Assembly (NCBI GenBank): GCA_036785325.1
Contig: JAXIVH010000050.1
Span: forward strand, 62,001 to 126,000
Source of the DNA: Urophycis tenuis
Taxonomy: Eukaryota; Chordata; Actinopteri; Gadiformes; Phycidae
Length of the DNA stretch: 64,000 bases
Reading direction: 5' to 3'
This document shows positions 22,606 to 34,985 of this stretch, one piece after another. Below the pieces are notes generated by a model. The model did no database searches, had not been told where the DNA came from, and saw only the letters and a list, made by a program, of their open reading frames with translations. Numbering within the stretch: the stretch's first letter is position 1; every line of letters begins with the position of its first letter. Made by a program: the position numbers and the translations under genes.

Positions 22606-23065
22606 TTGGAACGGCATGATCCCACATCGCTGTGAAGGGATGGCGTTAACCAGGTGGGCGTGCAACCCCTCGAGAGAGTTGCTGCCTCACCGGCACTTGT
22701 ACTTGTTCAGCCGGATGCAGTTCTTCACAACCACCTTCACAGAGACATACAGCTGTATGCCAGGGGGGTCATGTAACACACAACCTATTGCAAGGTCCTC
22801 ATTTATGCTGGTGTCATTTTGAAATGTTACCATATACAAGTTTGAATGGTTTTGACACACGATGACTGCAGAGACAGCTGCAGGATGGCCCACGAAGCAG
22901 GACGGAGGGGGCCTGTGGCTGTGCGGGGAGGACCAGCGGTATGGGTGCTGCCGACACAGGGGGCGGGCGGGCGCAGGAGGCTTCGGCCGGGTGGAGGACG
23001 ACAACGCAGTGGGCTGAACGGGCCGGTTGGTGGGAGTCACAGGCTCTGGCTCATCAACAAATAAC
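22606..23065 (-). pseudogene. Composite block 1: two exon relics of a transposase-like gene
   Basis: The whole block spans 22,304-23,249. Its leader (22,304-22,488) is AT-rich, with ACGCG followed by a T-run. Read on the minus strand, 22,606-22,865 encodes a frame with IVCQNHSNLYMVTFQNDTS and a YKCRRGSNSLEG motif, ending in FQ at a perfect GTAAGT donor. The 22,866-23,065 part is a proline-rich exon (LFVDEPEPVTPTNRP) that starts at a TATATTTCCAG acceptor. This copy has a 45-base deletion in the proline-rich part near 22,970 that no other block has. An H-type residue (LHDPPG) is present. The two parts are in different frames, so no protein is expected. Confidence 0.7.
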
Positions 23066-23249
23066 CTGGAAATATAAAATACACACGTGATCAGTATTGA
23101 TATTGATATCTTTTATAAGAACACTGTTCATACCGTTTACACTTTTTATAAAACTGTTTATACAATGTCCATACTGTTTATTTATTAATGTTTATCACTG
23201 AAAAATAAAGGTGACTTGGTATGACTTGTGTGCTATTTTCTTTCCACAG

Positions 23250-26200
23250 CCAACAGAACACACATGAATCAGCTTATTATTTCGACGACCCATGGGCAAA
23301 TATAGTCATGCCATACGTCGTTGGAAAGCTTAGATTTCCCCGTTTAAAATGAGCCCATCTCCGAGCAATCTGGTTGCTCACAGACAAATCTGCGTCAGGT
23401 TGACTGAAGTCTACACAGCAGCTAAAGACATACCTTCAACGTTTCAATTAACATCAATCTTTCCTTACAGAACACAAATTAATTAGCTTAGTATTTCAAC
23501 GACCCTTTAGTGAATATAGTCTTGCCATACGCCGTTGGAAAGCTTAGATTTCCCCGCTTAAAATGAGCCCATCCTCGAGCAGTCTGGTTCATCACAGACT
23601 AAACTGCGTCAGGTTGACTGAAGTCTACCCAGCAGCTAAAAACATACCTTCAACGTTTCAATTAACATCAATCTTTCCTTACAGAACACAAATTAATTAG
23701 CTTAGTATTTCAACGACCCATGAGTCAATATACTCTTGCCATACGCCGTTGGAAAGCTTAGATTTCCCCGCTTAAAATGAGCCCATCCGCAAGCAGTCTG
23801 GTTGATCACAGACTAAACTGCGTCAGGTTGACTGAAGTCTACCCAGCAGCTAAAAACATACCTTCAACGTTTCAATTAACATCAATCTTTCCTTACAGAT
23901 CACAAATTAATTAGCTTAGTATTTCAATGACCCATGAGTCAATATAGTCTTGCCATACGCCGTTGGAAAGCTTAGATTTCCCCGCTTAAAATGAGCCCAT
24001 CCGCGAGCAGTCTGGTTGATCACAGACTAAACTTTGTCAGGTTGACTGAAGTCTACCCAGCAGCTAAAAACATACCTTCAACGTTTCAATGAACATCAAT
24101 CTTTCCTTACAGAACACTAATTAATTAGCTTAGTATTTCAACGACCCATGAGTCAATATAGTCTTGCCATACGCCGTTGGAAAGCTTAGATTTCCCCGCT
24201 TAAAATGAGCCCATCCGCGAGCAGTCTGGTTGATCACAGACTAAACTGCGTCAGGTTGACTGAAGTCTACCCAGCAGCTAAAAACATACCTTCAACGTTT
24301 CAATTAACATCAATCTTTCCTTACAGAACACAAATTAATTAGCTTAGTATTTCAACGACCCTTTAGTGAATATAGTCTTGCCATACGCCGTTGGAAAGCT
24401 TAGATTTCCCCGCTTAAAATGAGCCCATCCGCGAGCAGTCTGGTTGATCACAGACTAAACTGCGTCAGGTTGAATGAAGTCTACCCAGCAGCTAAAAACA
24501 TACCTTTAACGTTTCAATTAACATCAATCTTTCCTTACAGAACACAAATTAATTAGCTTAGTATTTCAACGACCCTTTGGTGAATATAGTCTTGCCATAC
24601 GCCGTTGGAAAGCTTAGATTTCCCCGCTTATAATAAGCCCGTCCCTGAGCAATTTGGTTGCTCACAGACTAAACTGCGTCAGGTTGACTGAAGTCTACCC
24701 AGCAGCTAAAAACATACCTTCAACGTTTCAATTAACATCAATCTTTCCTTACAGAACACAAATTAATTAGCTTAGTATTTCAACGACCCATGAGTCAATA
24801 TAGTCTTTCCATACGCCGTTGGAAAGCTTAGATTTCCCCGCTTAAAATGAGCCCATCCGCGAGCAGTCTGGTTGATCACAGACTAAACTGCGTCAGGTTG
24901 AATGAAGTCTACCCAGCAGCTAAAAACATACCTTTAACGTTTCAATTGACATCAATCTTTCCTTACAGAACACAAATTAATTAGCTTAGTATTTCAACGG
25001 GCCATTGGTGAATATAGTCTTGCCATACGCCGTTGAAAAGCTTAGATTTCCCCGCTTAAAATGAGCCCATCCGCGAGCAGTCTGGTTGATCACAGACTAA
25101 ACTGCGTCAGGTTGACTGAAGTCTACCCAGCAGCTAAAAACATACCTTCAACGTTTCAATTAACATCAATCTTTCCTTACAGAACACTAATTAATTAGCT
25201 TAGTATTTCAACGACCCATGAGTCAATATAGTCTTGCCATACGCCGTTGGAAAGCTTAGATTTCCCCGCTTAAAATGAGCCCATCCGCGAGCAGTCTGGT
25301 TGATCACAGACTAAACTGCGTCAGGTTGAATGAAGTCTACCCAGCAGCTAAAAACATACCTTTAACGTTTCAATTAACATCAATCTTTCCTTACAGAAAA
25401 CAAATTAATTAGCTTAGTATTTCAACGGCCCTTTGGTGAATATAGTCTTGCCATACGCCGTTGAAAAGCTTAGATTTCCCCGCTTATAATGAGCCCATCC
25501 GCCAGCAGTCTGGTTGATCACAGACTAAACTGCGTCAGGTTGACTGAAGTATACCCAGCAGCTAAAAACATACCTTCAACGTTTCAATTAACATCAATCT
25601 TTCCTTACAGAACACAAATTAATTAGCTTAGTATTTCAACGACCCATGAGTCGATATAGTCTTGCCATACGCCGTTGGAAAGCTTAGATTTCCCCGCTTA
25701 AAATGAGCCCATCCGCGAGCAGTCTGGTTGATCACAGACTAAACTGCGTCAGGTTGACTGAAGTCTACCCAGCAGCTAAAAACATACCTTCAACGTTTCA
25801 ATTAACATCAATCTTTCCTTACAGAACACAAATTAATTAGCTTAGTATTTCAACGACCCTTTGGTGAATATAGTCTTGCCATACGCCGTTGGAAAGCTTA
25901 GATTTCCCCGCTTATAATGAGCCCATCCCCGAGCAATTTGGTTGCTCACAGACTAAACTGCGTCAGGTTGACTGAAGTCTACCCAGCAGCTAAAAACATA
26001 CCTTCAACGTTTCAATTAACATCAATCTTTCCTTACAGAACACAAATTAATTAGCTTAGTATTTCAACGACCCATGAGTCAATATAGTCTTGCCATACGC
26101 CGTTGGAAAGCTTAGATTTCCCCGCTTAAAATGAGCCCATCCGCGAGCAGTCTGGTTGATCACAGACTAAACTGCGTCAGGTTGAATGAAGTCTACCCAG

Positions 26201-27087
26201 CAGCCAAAAACATACCTTTAACGTTTCAATTAACATCAATCTTTCCTTACAGAACACAAATTAATTAGCTTAGTATTTCAACGGCCCTTTGGTGAATATA
26301 GTCTTACCATACGCCGTTGAAAAGCTTAGATTTCCCTGCTTAAAATGAGCCCATCCGCCAGCAGTCTGATTGATCACAGACAAAACTGTGTCAGGTTGAG
26401 TGAAGTCTACCCAGCAGCTAAAAACATACCTTCAACGTTTCAATTAACATCAATCTTTCCTTACAGAACACAAATTAATTATCTTAGTATTTCAACGACC
26501 CATGAGTCAATATAGTCTTGCCATACGCCGTTGGAAAGCTTAGATTTCCCCGCTTAAAATGAGCCCATCCCCAAGCAATTTGGTTGCTCAGAGACAAAAC
26601 TGTGTCAGGTTGACTGAAGTCTACCCAGCAGCTAAAAACATACCTTCAACGTTTCAATTAACATCAATCTTTCCTTACAGATCACAAATTAATTAGCTTA
26701 GTATTTCAACGACCAATGAGTCAATATAGTCTTGCCATACGCCGTTGGAAAGCTTAGATTTCCCCGCTTAAAATGAGGCCATCCGCGAGCAGTCTGCTTG
26801 CTCACAGACAAAACTGCGTCAGGTTGACTGAAGTCTACCCAGCAGCTAAAAACATACCTTCAACGTTTCAATTAAGATCAATCTTTCAATAAAGAACAGA
26901 AATTAATTAGCTTAGTATTTCAACGACCCATGACTCAATATAATCTTGCCATAGGCCGTTGGGAACCTTAGATTTCCCCGCTTAAAATGAGCCCATCCCC
27001 GAGCAATTTGGTTGCTCAAAGACAAAACTGCGTCAGGTTGACTGAAGTCTACCCAGCAGATAAAAACATACCTTCAACTTTTCAATT
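23250..27087 (+). repeat. 214-bp satellite array 1 (18 monomers)
   Basis: Landmarks (GGAAAGCTTAG) recur from 23,323 to 26,961 at exactly 17 x 214 bases. Each monomer has an AAGCTT site, CCCAGCAGCTAAAAACATACC and a CTTTCCTTACAG splice-acceptor-like run. The first monomer is the fixed edge type (CCGTTTAAAATG, TACACAGCAG). The penultimate carries TTTCAATAAAGAACAG and the last has AACCTT in place of AAGCTT. Confidence 0.95.
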
Positions 27088-27271
27088 CACGCGTTTTTTT
27101 TGTAATACGTGTAGCTATGATAAAGGACACATGTTTTGGCCTGTTTTATTATTCATAGTTGGCTTAACAGTAATAGAATATTATTATATGCTATAAGTGA
27201 CCAGACGTCCGAGATCAAAACTGGGAGCATAATCCCCGAGAAGGGGGAAAAAAAGGGTCAGCTATGTTTAA

Positions 27272-27320
27272 GTATATATATATATGTGTGTGTATATATG
27301 CGTGTGTGTGTGTGTATATA

Positions 27321-27385
<65 letters not shown>
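27272..27385. repeat. TA/TG compound microsatellite, block 2
   Basis: About 114 bases with the same compound structure as block 1 and a longer terminal TG run. Confidence 0.97.
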
Positions 27386-27388
<3 letters not shown>

Positions 27389-27398
27389 AATCACTTAC

Positions 27399-27902
27399 TT
27401 GGAACGGCATGATCCCACATCGCTGTGAAGGGATGGCGTTAACCAGGTGGGCGTGCAACCCCTCGAGAGAGTTGCTGCCTCACCGGCACTTGTACTTGTT
27501 CAGCCGGATGCAGTTCTTCACAACCACCTTCACAGAGACATACAGCTGTATGCCAGGGGGGTCATGTAACACACAACCTATTGCAAGGTCCTCATTTATG
27601 CTGGTGTCATTTTGAAATGTTACCATATACAAGTTTGAATGGTTTTGACACACGATGACTGCAGAGACAGCTGCAGGATGGCCCACGAAGCAGGACGGAG
27701 GGGGCCTGTGGCTGTGCGGGGAGGACCAGCGGTATGGGTGCTGCCGACACAGGGGGCGGGCGGGCCACAGGCTGACGCAGCAGGAGGCCTCGGCTGGAGG
27801 CGGGTGGGCGCAGGAGGCTTCGGCCGGGTGGAGGACGACAACGCAGTGGGCTGAACGGGCCGGTTGGTGGGAGTCACAGGCTCTGGCTCATCAACAAATA
27901 AC
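27399..27902 (-). pseudogene. Composite block 2: exon relics
   Basis: The whole block spans 27,088-28,086. The RGSN-LEG exon relic is 27,399-27,658 and the proline-rich relic 27,659-27,902, here with the full 45 bases missing from block 1. LHDPPG type. Compared with the terminal exon at 51.4 kb, the proline-rich part has a 4-base length difference (near 27,755) that shifts the frame. The tail contains AAAAATAAAGG on + and ends in TTCTTTCCACAG. Confidence 0.7.
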
Positions 27903-28086
27903 CTGGAAATATAAAATACACACGTGATCAGTATTGATATTGATATCTTTTATAAGAACACTGTTCATACCGTTTACACTTTTTATACAACTGTTTATAC
28001 AATGTCCATACTGTTTATTTATTAATGTTTATCACTGAAAAATAAAGGTGACTTGGTATGACTTGTGTGCTATTTTCTTTCCACAG

Positions 28087-31000
28087 CCAACAGAACACAC
28101 ATGAATCAGCTTATTATTTTGACGACCCATGGGCAAATATAGTCATGCCATACGTCGTTGGAAAGCTTAGATTTCCCCGTTTAAAATGAGCCCATCTCCG
28201 AGCAATTTGGTTGCTCACAGACAAATCTGCATCAGGTTGACTGAAGTCTACACAGCAGCTAAAGACATACCTTCAACGTTTCAATTAACATCAATCTTTC
28301 CTTACAGAACACAAATTAATTAGCTTAGTATTTCAACGACCCTTTAGTGAATATAGTCTTGCCATACGCCGTTGGAAAGCTTAGATTTCCCCGCTTAAAA
28401 TGAGCCCATCCTCGAGCAGTCTGGTTGATCACAGACTAAACTGCGTCAGGTTGACTGAAGTCTACCCAGCAGCTAAAAACATACCTTCAACGTTTCAATT
28501 AACATCAATCTTTCCTTACAGACCACAAATTAATTAGCTTAGTATTTCAATGACCCATGAGTCAATATAGTCTTGCCATACGCCGTTGGAAAGCTTAGAT
28601 TTCCCCGCTTAAAATGAGCCCATCCGCGAGCAGTCTGGTTGATCACAGACTAAACTGCGTCAGGTTGACTGAAGTCTACCCAGCAGCTAAAAACATACCT
28701 TCAACGTTTCAATTAACATCAATCTTTCCTTACAGACCACAAATTAATTAGCTTAGTATTTCAATGACCCATGAGTCAATATAGTCTTGCCATACGCCGT
28801 TGGAAAGCTTAGATTTCCCCGCTTAAAATGAGCCCATCCGCGAGCAGTCTGGTTGATCACAGACTAAACTGCGTCAGGTTGAATGAAGTCTACCCAGCAG
28901 CTAAAAACATACCTTTAACGTTTCAATTGACATCAATCTTTCCTTACAGAACACAAATTAATTAGCTTAGTATTTCAACGGGCCATTGGTGAATATAGCC
29001 TTGCCATACGCCGTTGAAAAGCTTAGATTTCCCCGCTTAAAATGAGCCCATCCGCGAGCAGTCTGGTTGATCAGAGACTAAACTGCGTCAGGTTGACTGA
29101 AGTCTACCCAGCAGCTAAAAACATACCTTCAACGTTTCAATTAACATCAATCTTTCCTTACAGAACACAAATTAATTAGCTTAGTATTTCAACGACCCAT
29201 GAGTCAATAAAGTCTAGCCATACGCCGTTGGAAAGCTTAGATTTCCCTGCTTAAAATGAGCCCATCCGCGAGCAGTCTGCTTGCTCACAGACAAAACTGC
29301 GTCAGGTTGACTGAAGTCTACCCAGCAGCTAAAAACATACCTTCAACGTTTCAATTAAGATCAATCTTTCAATAAAGAACAGAAATTAATTAGCTTAGTA
29401 TTTCAACGACCCATGACTCAATATAGTCTTGCCATACGCCGTTGGGAACCTTAGATTTCCCCGCTTAAAATGAGCCCATCCGCGAGCAATTTGGTTGCTC
29501 ACAGACTAAACTGCGTCAGGTTGACTGAAGTCTACCCAGCAGCTAAAAACATACCTTCAACGTTTCAATTAACATCAATCTTTCCTTACAGAACACAAAT
29601 TAATTAGCTTAGTATTTCAACGACCCATGAGTCAATATAGTCTTTCCATACGCCGTTGGAAAGCTTAGATTTCCCCGCTTAAAATGAGCCCATCCGCGAG
29701 CAGTCTGGTTGATCACAGACTAAACTGCGTCAGGTTGACTGAAGTCTACCCAGCAGCTAAAAACATACCTTCAACGTTTCAATTAACATCAATCTTTCCT
29801 TACAGAACACAAATTAATTAGCTTAGTATTTCAATGACCCATGAGTCAATATAGTCTTGCCATACGCCGTTGGAAAGCTTAGATTTCCCCGCTTAAAATG
29901 AGCCCATCCGCGAGCAGTCTGGTTGATCACAGACTAAACTGCGTCAGGTTGAATGAAGTCTACCCAGCAGCTAAAAACATACCTTTAACGTTTCAATTAA
30001 CATCAATCTTTCCTTACAGAACACAAATTAATTAGCTTAGTATTTCAACGACCCTTTGGTGAATATAGTCTTGCCATACGCCGTTGGAAAGCTTAGATTT
30101 CCCCGCTTATAATAAGCCCGTCCCTGAGCAATTTGGTTGCTCACAGACTAAACTGCGTCAGGTTGACTGAAGTCTACCCAGCAGCTAAAAACATACCTTC
30201 AACGTTTCAATTAACATCAATCTTTCCTTACAGAAGACAAATTAATTAGCTTAGTATTTCAACGACCCATGAGTCAATATAGTCTTTCCATACGCCGTTG
30301 GGAAGCTTAGATTTCCCCGCTTAAAATGAGCCCATCCGCGAGCAGTCTGGTTGATCACAGACTAAACTGCGTCAGGTTGAATGAAGTCTACCCAGCAGCT
30401 AAAAACATACCTTTAACGTTTCAATTGACATCAATCTTTCCTTACAGAACACAAATTAATTAGCTTAGTATTTCAACGGGCCATTGGTGAATATAGTCTT
30501 GCCATACGCCGTTGAAAAGCTTAGATTTCCCCGCTTAAAATGAGCCCATCCGCGAGCAGTCTGGTTGATCACAGACTAAACTGCGTCAGGTTGACTGAAG
30601 TCTACCCAGCAGCTAAAAACATACCTTCAACGTTTCAATTAACATCAATCTTTCCTTACAGAACACTAATTAATTAGCTTAGTATTTCAACGACCCATGA
30701 GTCAATATAGTCTTGCCATACGCCGTTGGAAAGCTTAGATTTCCCCGCTTAAAATGAGCCCATCCGCGAGCAGTCTGGTTGATCACAGACTAAACTGCGT
30801 CAGGTTGAATGAAGTCTACCCAGCAGCTAAAAACATACCTTTAACGTTTCAATTAACATCAATCTTTCCTTACAGAAAACAAATTAATTAGCTTAGTATT
30901 TCAACGGCCCTTTGGTGAATATAGTCTTGCCATACGCCGTTGAAAAGCTTAGATTTCCCCGCTTATAATGAGCCCATCCGCCAGCAGTCTGGTTGATCAC

Positions 31001-32566
31001 AGACTAAACTGCGTCAGGTTGACTGAAGTATACCCAGCAGCTAAAAACATACCTTCAACGTTTCAATTAACATCAATCTTTCCTTACAGAACACAAATTA
31101 ATTAGCTTAGTATTTCAACGACCCATGAGTCGATATAGTCTTGCCATACGCCGTTGGAAAGCTTAGATTTCCCCGCTTAAAATGAGCCCATCCGCGAGCA
31201 GTCTGGTTGATCACAGACTAAACTGCGTCAGGTTGACTGAAGTCTACCCAGCAGCTAAAAACATACCTTCAACGTTTCAATTAACATCAATCTTTCCTTA
31301 CAGAACACAAATTAATTAGCTTAGTATTTCAACGACCCTTTGGTGAATATAGTCTTGCCATACGCCGTTGGAAAGCTTAGATTTCCCCGCTTATAATGAG
31401 CCCATCCCCGAGCAATTTGGTTGCTCACAGACTAAACTGCGTCAGGTTGACTGAAGTCTACCCAGCAGCTAAAAACATACCTTCAACGTTTCAATTAACA
31501 TCAATCTTTCCTTACAGAACACAAATTAATTAGCTTAGTATTTCAACGACCCATGAGTCAATATAGTCTTGCCATACGCCGTTGGAAAGCTTAGATTTCC
31601 CCGCTTAAAATGAGCCCATCCGCGAGCAGTCTGGTTGATCACAGACTAAACTGCGTCAGGTTGAATGAAGTCTACCCAGCAGCCAAAAACATACCTTTAA
31701 CGTTTCAATTAACATCAATCTTTCCTTACAGAACACAAATTAATTAGCTTAGTATTTCAACGGCCCTTTGGTGAATATAGTCTTACCATACGCCGTTGAA
31801 AAGCTTAGATTTCCCTGCTTAAAATGAGCCCATCCGCCAGCAGTCTGGTTGATCACAGACAAAACTGTGTCAGGTTGAGTGAAGTCTACCCAGCAGCTAA
31901 AAACATACCTTCAACGTTTCAATTAACATCAATCTTTCCTTACAGAACACAAATTAATTATCTTAGTATTTCAACGACCCATGAGTCAATATAGTCTTGC
32001 CATACGCCGTTGGAAAGCTTAGATTTCCCCGCTTAAAATGAGCCCATCCCCAAGCAATTTGGTTGCTCAGAGACAAAACTGTGTCAGGTTGACTGAAGTC
32101 TACCCAGCAGCTAAAAACATACCTTCAACGTTTCAATTAACATCAATCTTTCCTTACAGATCACAAATTAATTAGCTTAGTATTTCAACGACCAATGAGT
32201 CAATATAGTCTTGCCATACGCCGTTGGAAAGCTTAGATTTCCCCGCTTAAAATGAGGCCATCCGCGAGCAGTCTGCTTGCTCACAGACAAAACTGCGTCA
32301 GGTTGACTGAAGTCTACCCAGCAGCTAAAAACATACCTTCAACGTTTCAATTAAGATCAATCTTTCAATAAAGAACAGAAATTAATTAGCTTAGTATTTC
32401 AACGACCCATGACTCAATATAATCTTGCCATACGCCGTTGGGAACCTTAGATTTCCCCGCTTAAAATGAGCCCATCCCCGAGCAATTTGGTTGCTCAAAG
32501 ACAAAACTGCGTCAGGTTGACTGAAGTCTACCCAGCAGCTAAAAACATACCTTCAACTTTTCAATT
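28087..32566 (+). repeat. 214-bp satellite array 2 (21 monomers)
   Basis: Landmarks from 28,160 to 32,440 are exactly 20 x 214 bases apart. The right part repeats array 1 almost base for base at an offset of about 5,479. For example, the rare variant GCTTATAATAAGCCCGTCCC occurs at about 24,629 and 30,108. Array 2 is therefore a segmental duplicate of array 1 with three extra monomers. Confidence 0.95.
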
Positions 32567-32750
32567 CACGCGTTTTTTTTGTAATACGTGTAGCTATGAT
32601 AAAGGACACATGTTTTGGCCTGTTTTATTATTCATAGTTGGCTTAACAGTAATAGAATATTATTATATGCTATAAGTGACCAGACGTCCGAGATCAAAAC
32701 TGGGAGCATAATCCCCGAGAAGGGGGAAAAAAAGGGTCAGCTATGTTTAA

Positions 32751-32801
32751 GTATATATATATATATGTGTGTGTATATATGCGTGTGTGTGTGTGTATAT
32801 A

Positions 32802-32854
<53 letters not shown>
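32751..32854. repeat. TA/TG compound microsatellite, block 3
   Basis: About 104 bases, with one more TA than block 2 before the first TG run. Confidence 0.97.
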
Positions 32855-32857
<3 letters not shown>

Positions 32858-32867
32858 AATCACTTAC

Positions 32868-33371
32868 TTGGAACGGCATGATCCCACATCGCTGTGAAGG
32901 GATGGCGTTAACCAGGTGGGCGTGCAACCCCTCGAGAGAGTTGCTGCCTCACCGGCACTTGTACTTGTTCAGCCGGATGCAGTTCTTCACAACCACCTTC
33001 ACAGAGACATACAGCTGTATGCCAGGGGGGTCATGTAACACACAACCTATTGCAAGGTCCTCATTTATGCTGGTGTCATTTTGAAATGTTACCATATACA
33101 AGTTTGAATGGTTTTGACACACGATGACTGCAGAGACAGCTGCAGGATGGCCCACGAAGCAGGACGGAGGGGGCCTGTGGCTGTGCGGGGAGGACCAGCG
33201 GTATGGGTGCTGCCGACACAGGGGGCGGGCGGGCCACAGGCTGACGCAGCAGGAGGCCTCGGCTGGAGGCGGGTGGGCGCAGGAGGCTTCGGCCGGGTGG
33301 AGGACGACAACGCAGTGGGCTGAACGGGCCGGTTGGTGGGAGTCACAGGCTCTGGCTCATCAACAAATAAC
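32868..33371 (-). pseudogene. Composite block 3: exon relics
   Basis: The whole block spans 32,567-33,555. RGSN-LEG exon relic 32,868-33,127 with an intact GTAAGT donor; proline-rich relic 33,128-33,371. LHDPPG type and almost identical to block 2, consistent with block 2 plus array 2 having been copied together. Confidence 0.7.
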
Positions 33372-33555
33372 CTGGAAATATAAAATACACACGTGATCAG
33401 TATTGATATTGATATCTTTTATAAGAACACTGTTCATACCGTTTACACTTTTTATACAACTGTTTATACAATGTCCATACTGTTTATTTATTAATGTTTA
33501 TCACTGAAAAATAAAGGTGACTTGGTATGACTTGTGTGCTATTTTCTTTCCACAG

Positions 33556-33969
33556 CCAACAGAACACACATGAATCAGCTTATTATTTCGACGACCCATG
33601 GGCAAATATAGTCATGCCATACGTCGTTGGAAAGCTTAGATTTCCCCGTTTAAAATTAGCCCATCTCTGAGCAATTTGGTTGCTCACAGACAAATCTGCG
33701 TCAGGTTGACTGAAGTCTACACAGCAGCTAAAGACATACCTTCAACGTTTCAATTAACATCAATCTTTCCTTACAGAACACAAATGAATTAGCTTAGTAT
33801 TTCAACGACCCTTTAGTGAATATAGATTTGCCATACGCCGTTGGAAAGCTTAGATTTCCCCGCTTAAAATGAGCCCATCCGCGAGCAGTCTGGTTGATCA
33901 CAGACTAAACTGCGTCAGGTTGACTGAAGTCTACCCAGCAGCTAAAAACATACCTTCAACTTTTCAATT
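33556..33969 (+). repeat. 214-bp satellite array 3 (2 monomers)
   Basis: Two landmarks only, at 33,629 and 33,843. It is nearly identical to array 5, and both carry ACAAATGAATTAG and TATAGATTTGCC. Confidence 0.95.
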
Positions 33970-34152
33970 CACGCGTTTTTTTTGTAATACGTGTAGCTAT
34001 GATAAAGGACACATGTTTTGGCCTGTTTTATTATTCATAGTTGGCTTAACAGTAATAGAATATTATTATATGCTATAAGTGACCAGACGTCCGAGATCAA
34101 AACTGGGAGCATAATCCCCGAGAAGGGGGAAAAAAGGGTCAGCTATGTTTAA

Positions 34153-34218
34153 GTATATATATATATGTGTGTGTATATATGCGAGTGTGTGTGTGTGTGT
34201 GTGTATATATGCGCGCGC

Positions 34219-34284
<66 letters not shown>
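34153..34284. repeat. TA/TG/CG compound microsatellite, block 4
   Basis: About 132 bases, the longest in the window. It includes a (GC)4 run (GCGCGCGCGC) and a single TTTG interruption. Alternating purine-pyrimidine sequence of this kind favours Z-DNA. Confidence 0.97.
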
Positions 34285-34287
<3 letters not shown>

Positions 34288-34297
34288 AATCACTTAC

Positions 34298-34801
34298 TTG
34301 GAACGGCATGATCCCATATCGCTGTGAAGGGATGGCGTTAACCAGGTGGGCGTGCAACCCCTCGAGAGAGTTGCTGCCTCGCCGGCACTTGTACTTGTTC
34401 AGCCGGATGCAGTTCTTCACAACCACCTTCACAGAGACATACAGCTGTATGCCAGGGGGGTCCTGTAACACACAACCTATTGCAAGGTCCTCATTTATGC
34501 TGGTGTCATTTTGAAATGTTACCATATACAAGTTTGAATGGTTTTGACACACGATGACTGCAGAGACAGCTGCAGGATGGCCCACGAAGCAGGACGGAGG
34601 GGGCCTGTGGCTGTGCGGGGAGGACCAGCGGTATGGGCGCTGCCGACACAGGGGGCGGGCGGGCCACAGGCTGACGCAGCAGGAGGCCTCGGCTGGAGGC
34701 GGGTGGGCGCAGGAGGCTTCGGCCGGGTGGAGGACGACAACGCAGTGGGCTGAACGGGCCGGTTGGTGGGAGTCACAGGCTCTGGCTCATCAACAAATAA
34801 C
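34298..34801 (-). pseudogene. Composite block 4: exon relics
   Basis: The whole block spans 33,970-34,985. RGSN-LEG relic 34,298-34,557, in which the frame runs open to FQVSD and then stop in the intron. Proline-rich relic 34,558-34,801. LQDPPG type (CCTGTAAC rather than CATGTAAC on +), with CCATATCGC instead of CCACATCGC; both features are shared with blocks 6 and 11. Confidence 0.7.
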
Positions 34802-34985
34802 CTGGAAATATAAAATACACACGTGATCAGTATTGATATTGATATCTTTTATAAGAACACTGTTCATACCGTTTACACTTTTTATACAACTGTTTATACA
34901 ATGTCCATACTGTTTATTTATTAATGTTTATCACTGAAAAATAAAGGTGACTTGGTATGACTTGTGTGCTATTTTCTTTCCACAG

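Noticed and set aside
22353..22619. Val-Cys and Thr-His rich frames over the TG microsatellites
   Set aside because: Direct translation of (TG)n and (CA)n.
22616..22822. 68-codon plus-strand frame and the 71- and 90-codon plus-strand frames over the exon relics
   Set aside because: They are antisense shadows of the minus-strand exon relics, which carry splice signals and recognisable motifs.
23250..27087. A CRISPR-like array, because of regular repeats
   Set aside because: The repeats are contiguous 214-bp tandem monomers with no unique spacers, in eukaryotic-type DNA.
26987..27196. 69-codon plus-strand frame at the array/block joint ending in a hydrophobic segment, present in many blocks
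   Set aside because: It starts inside a satellite monomer and crosses into the leader. Its repetition reflects copying of the joint and I see no domain or codon bias.
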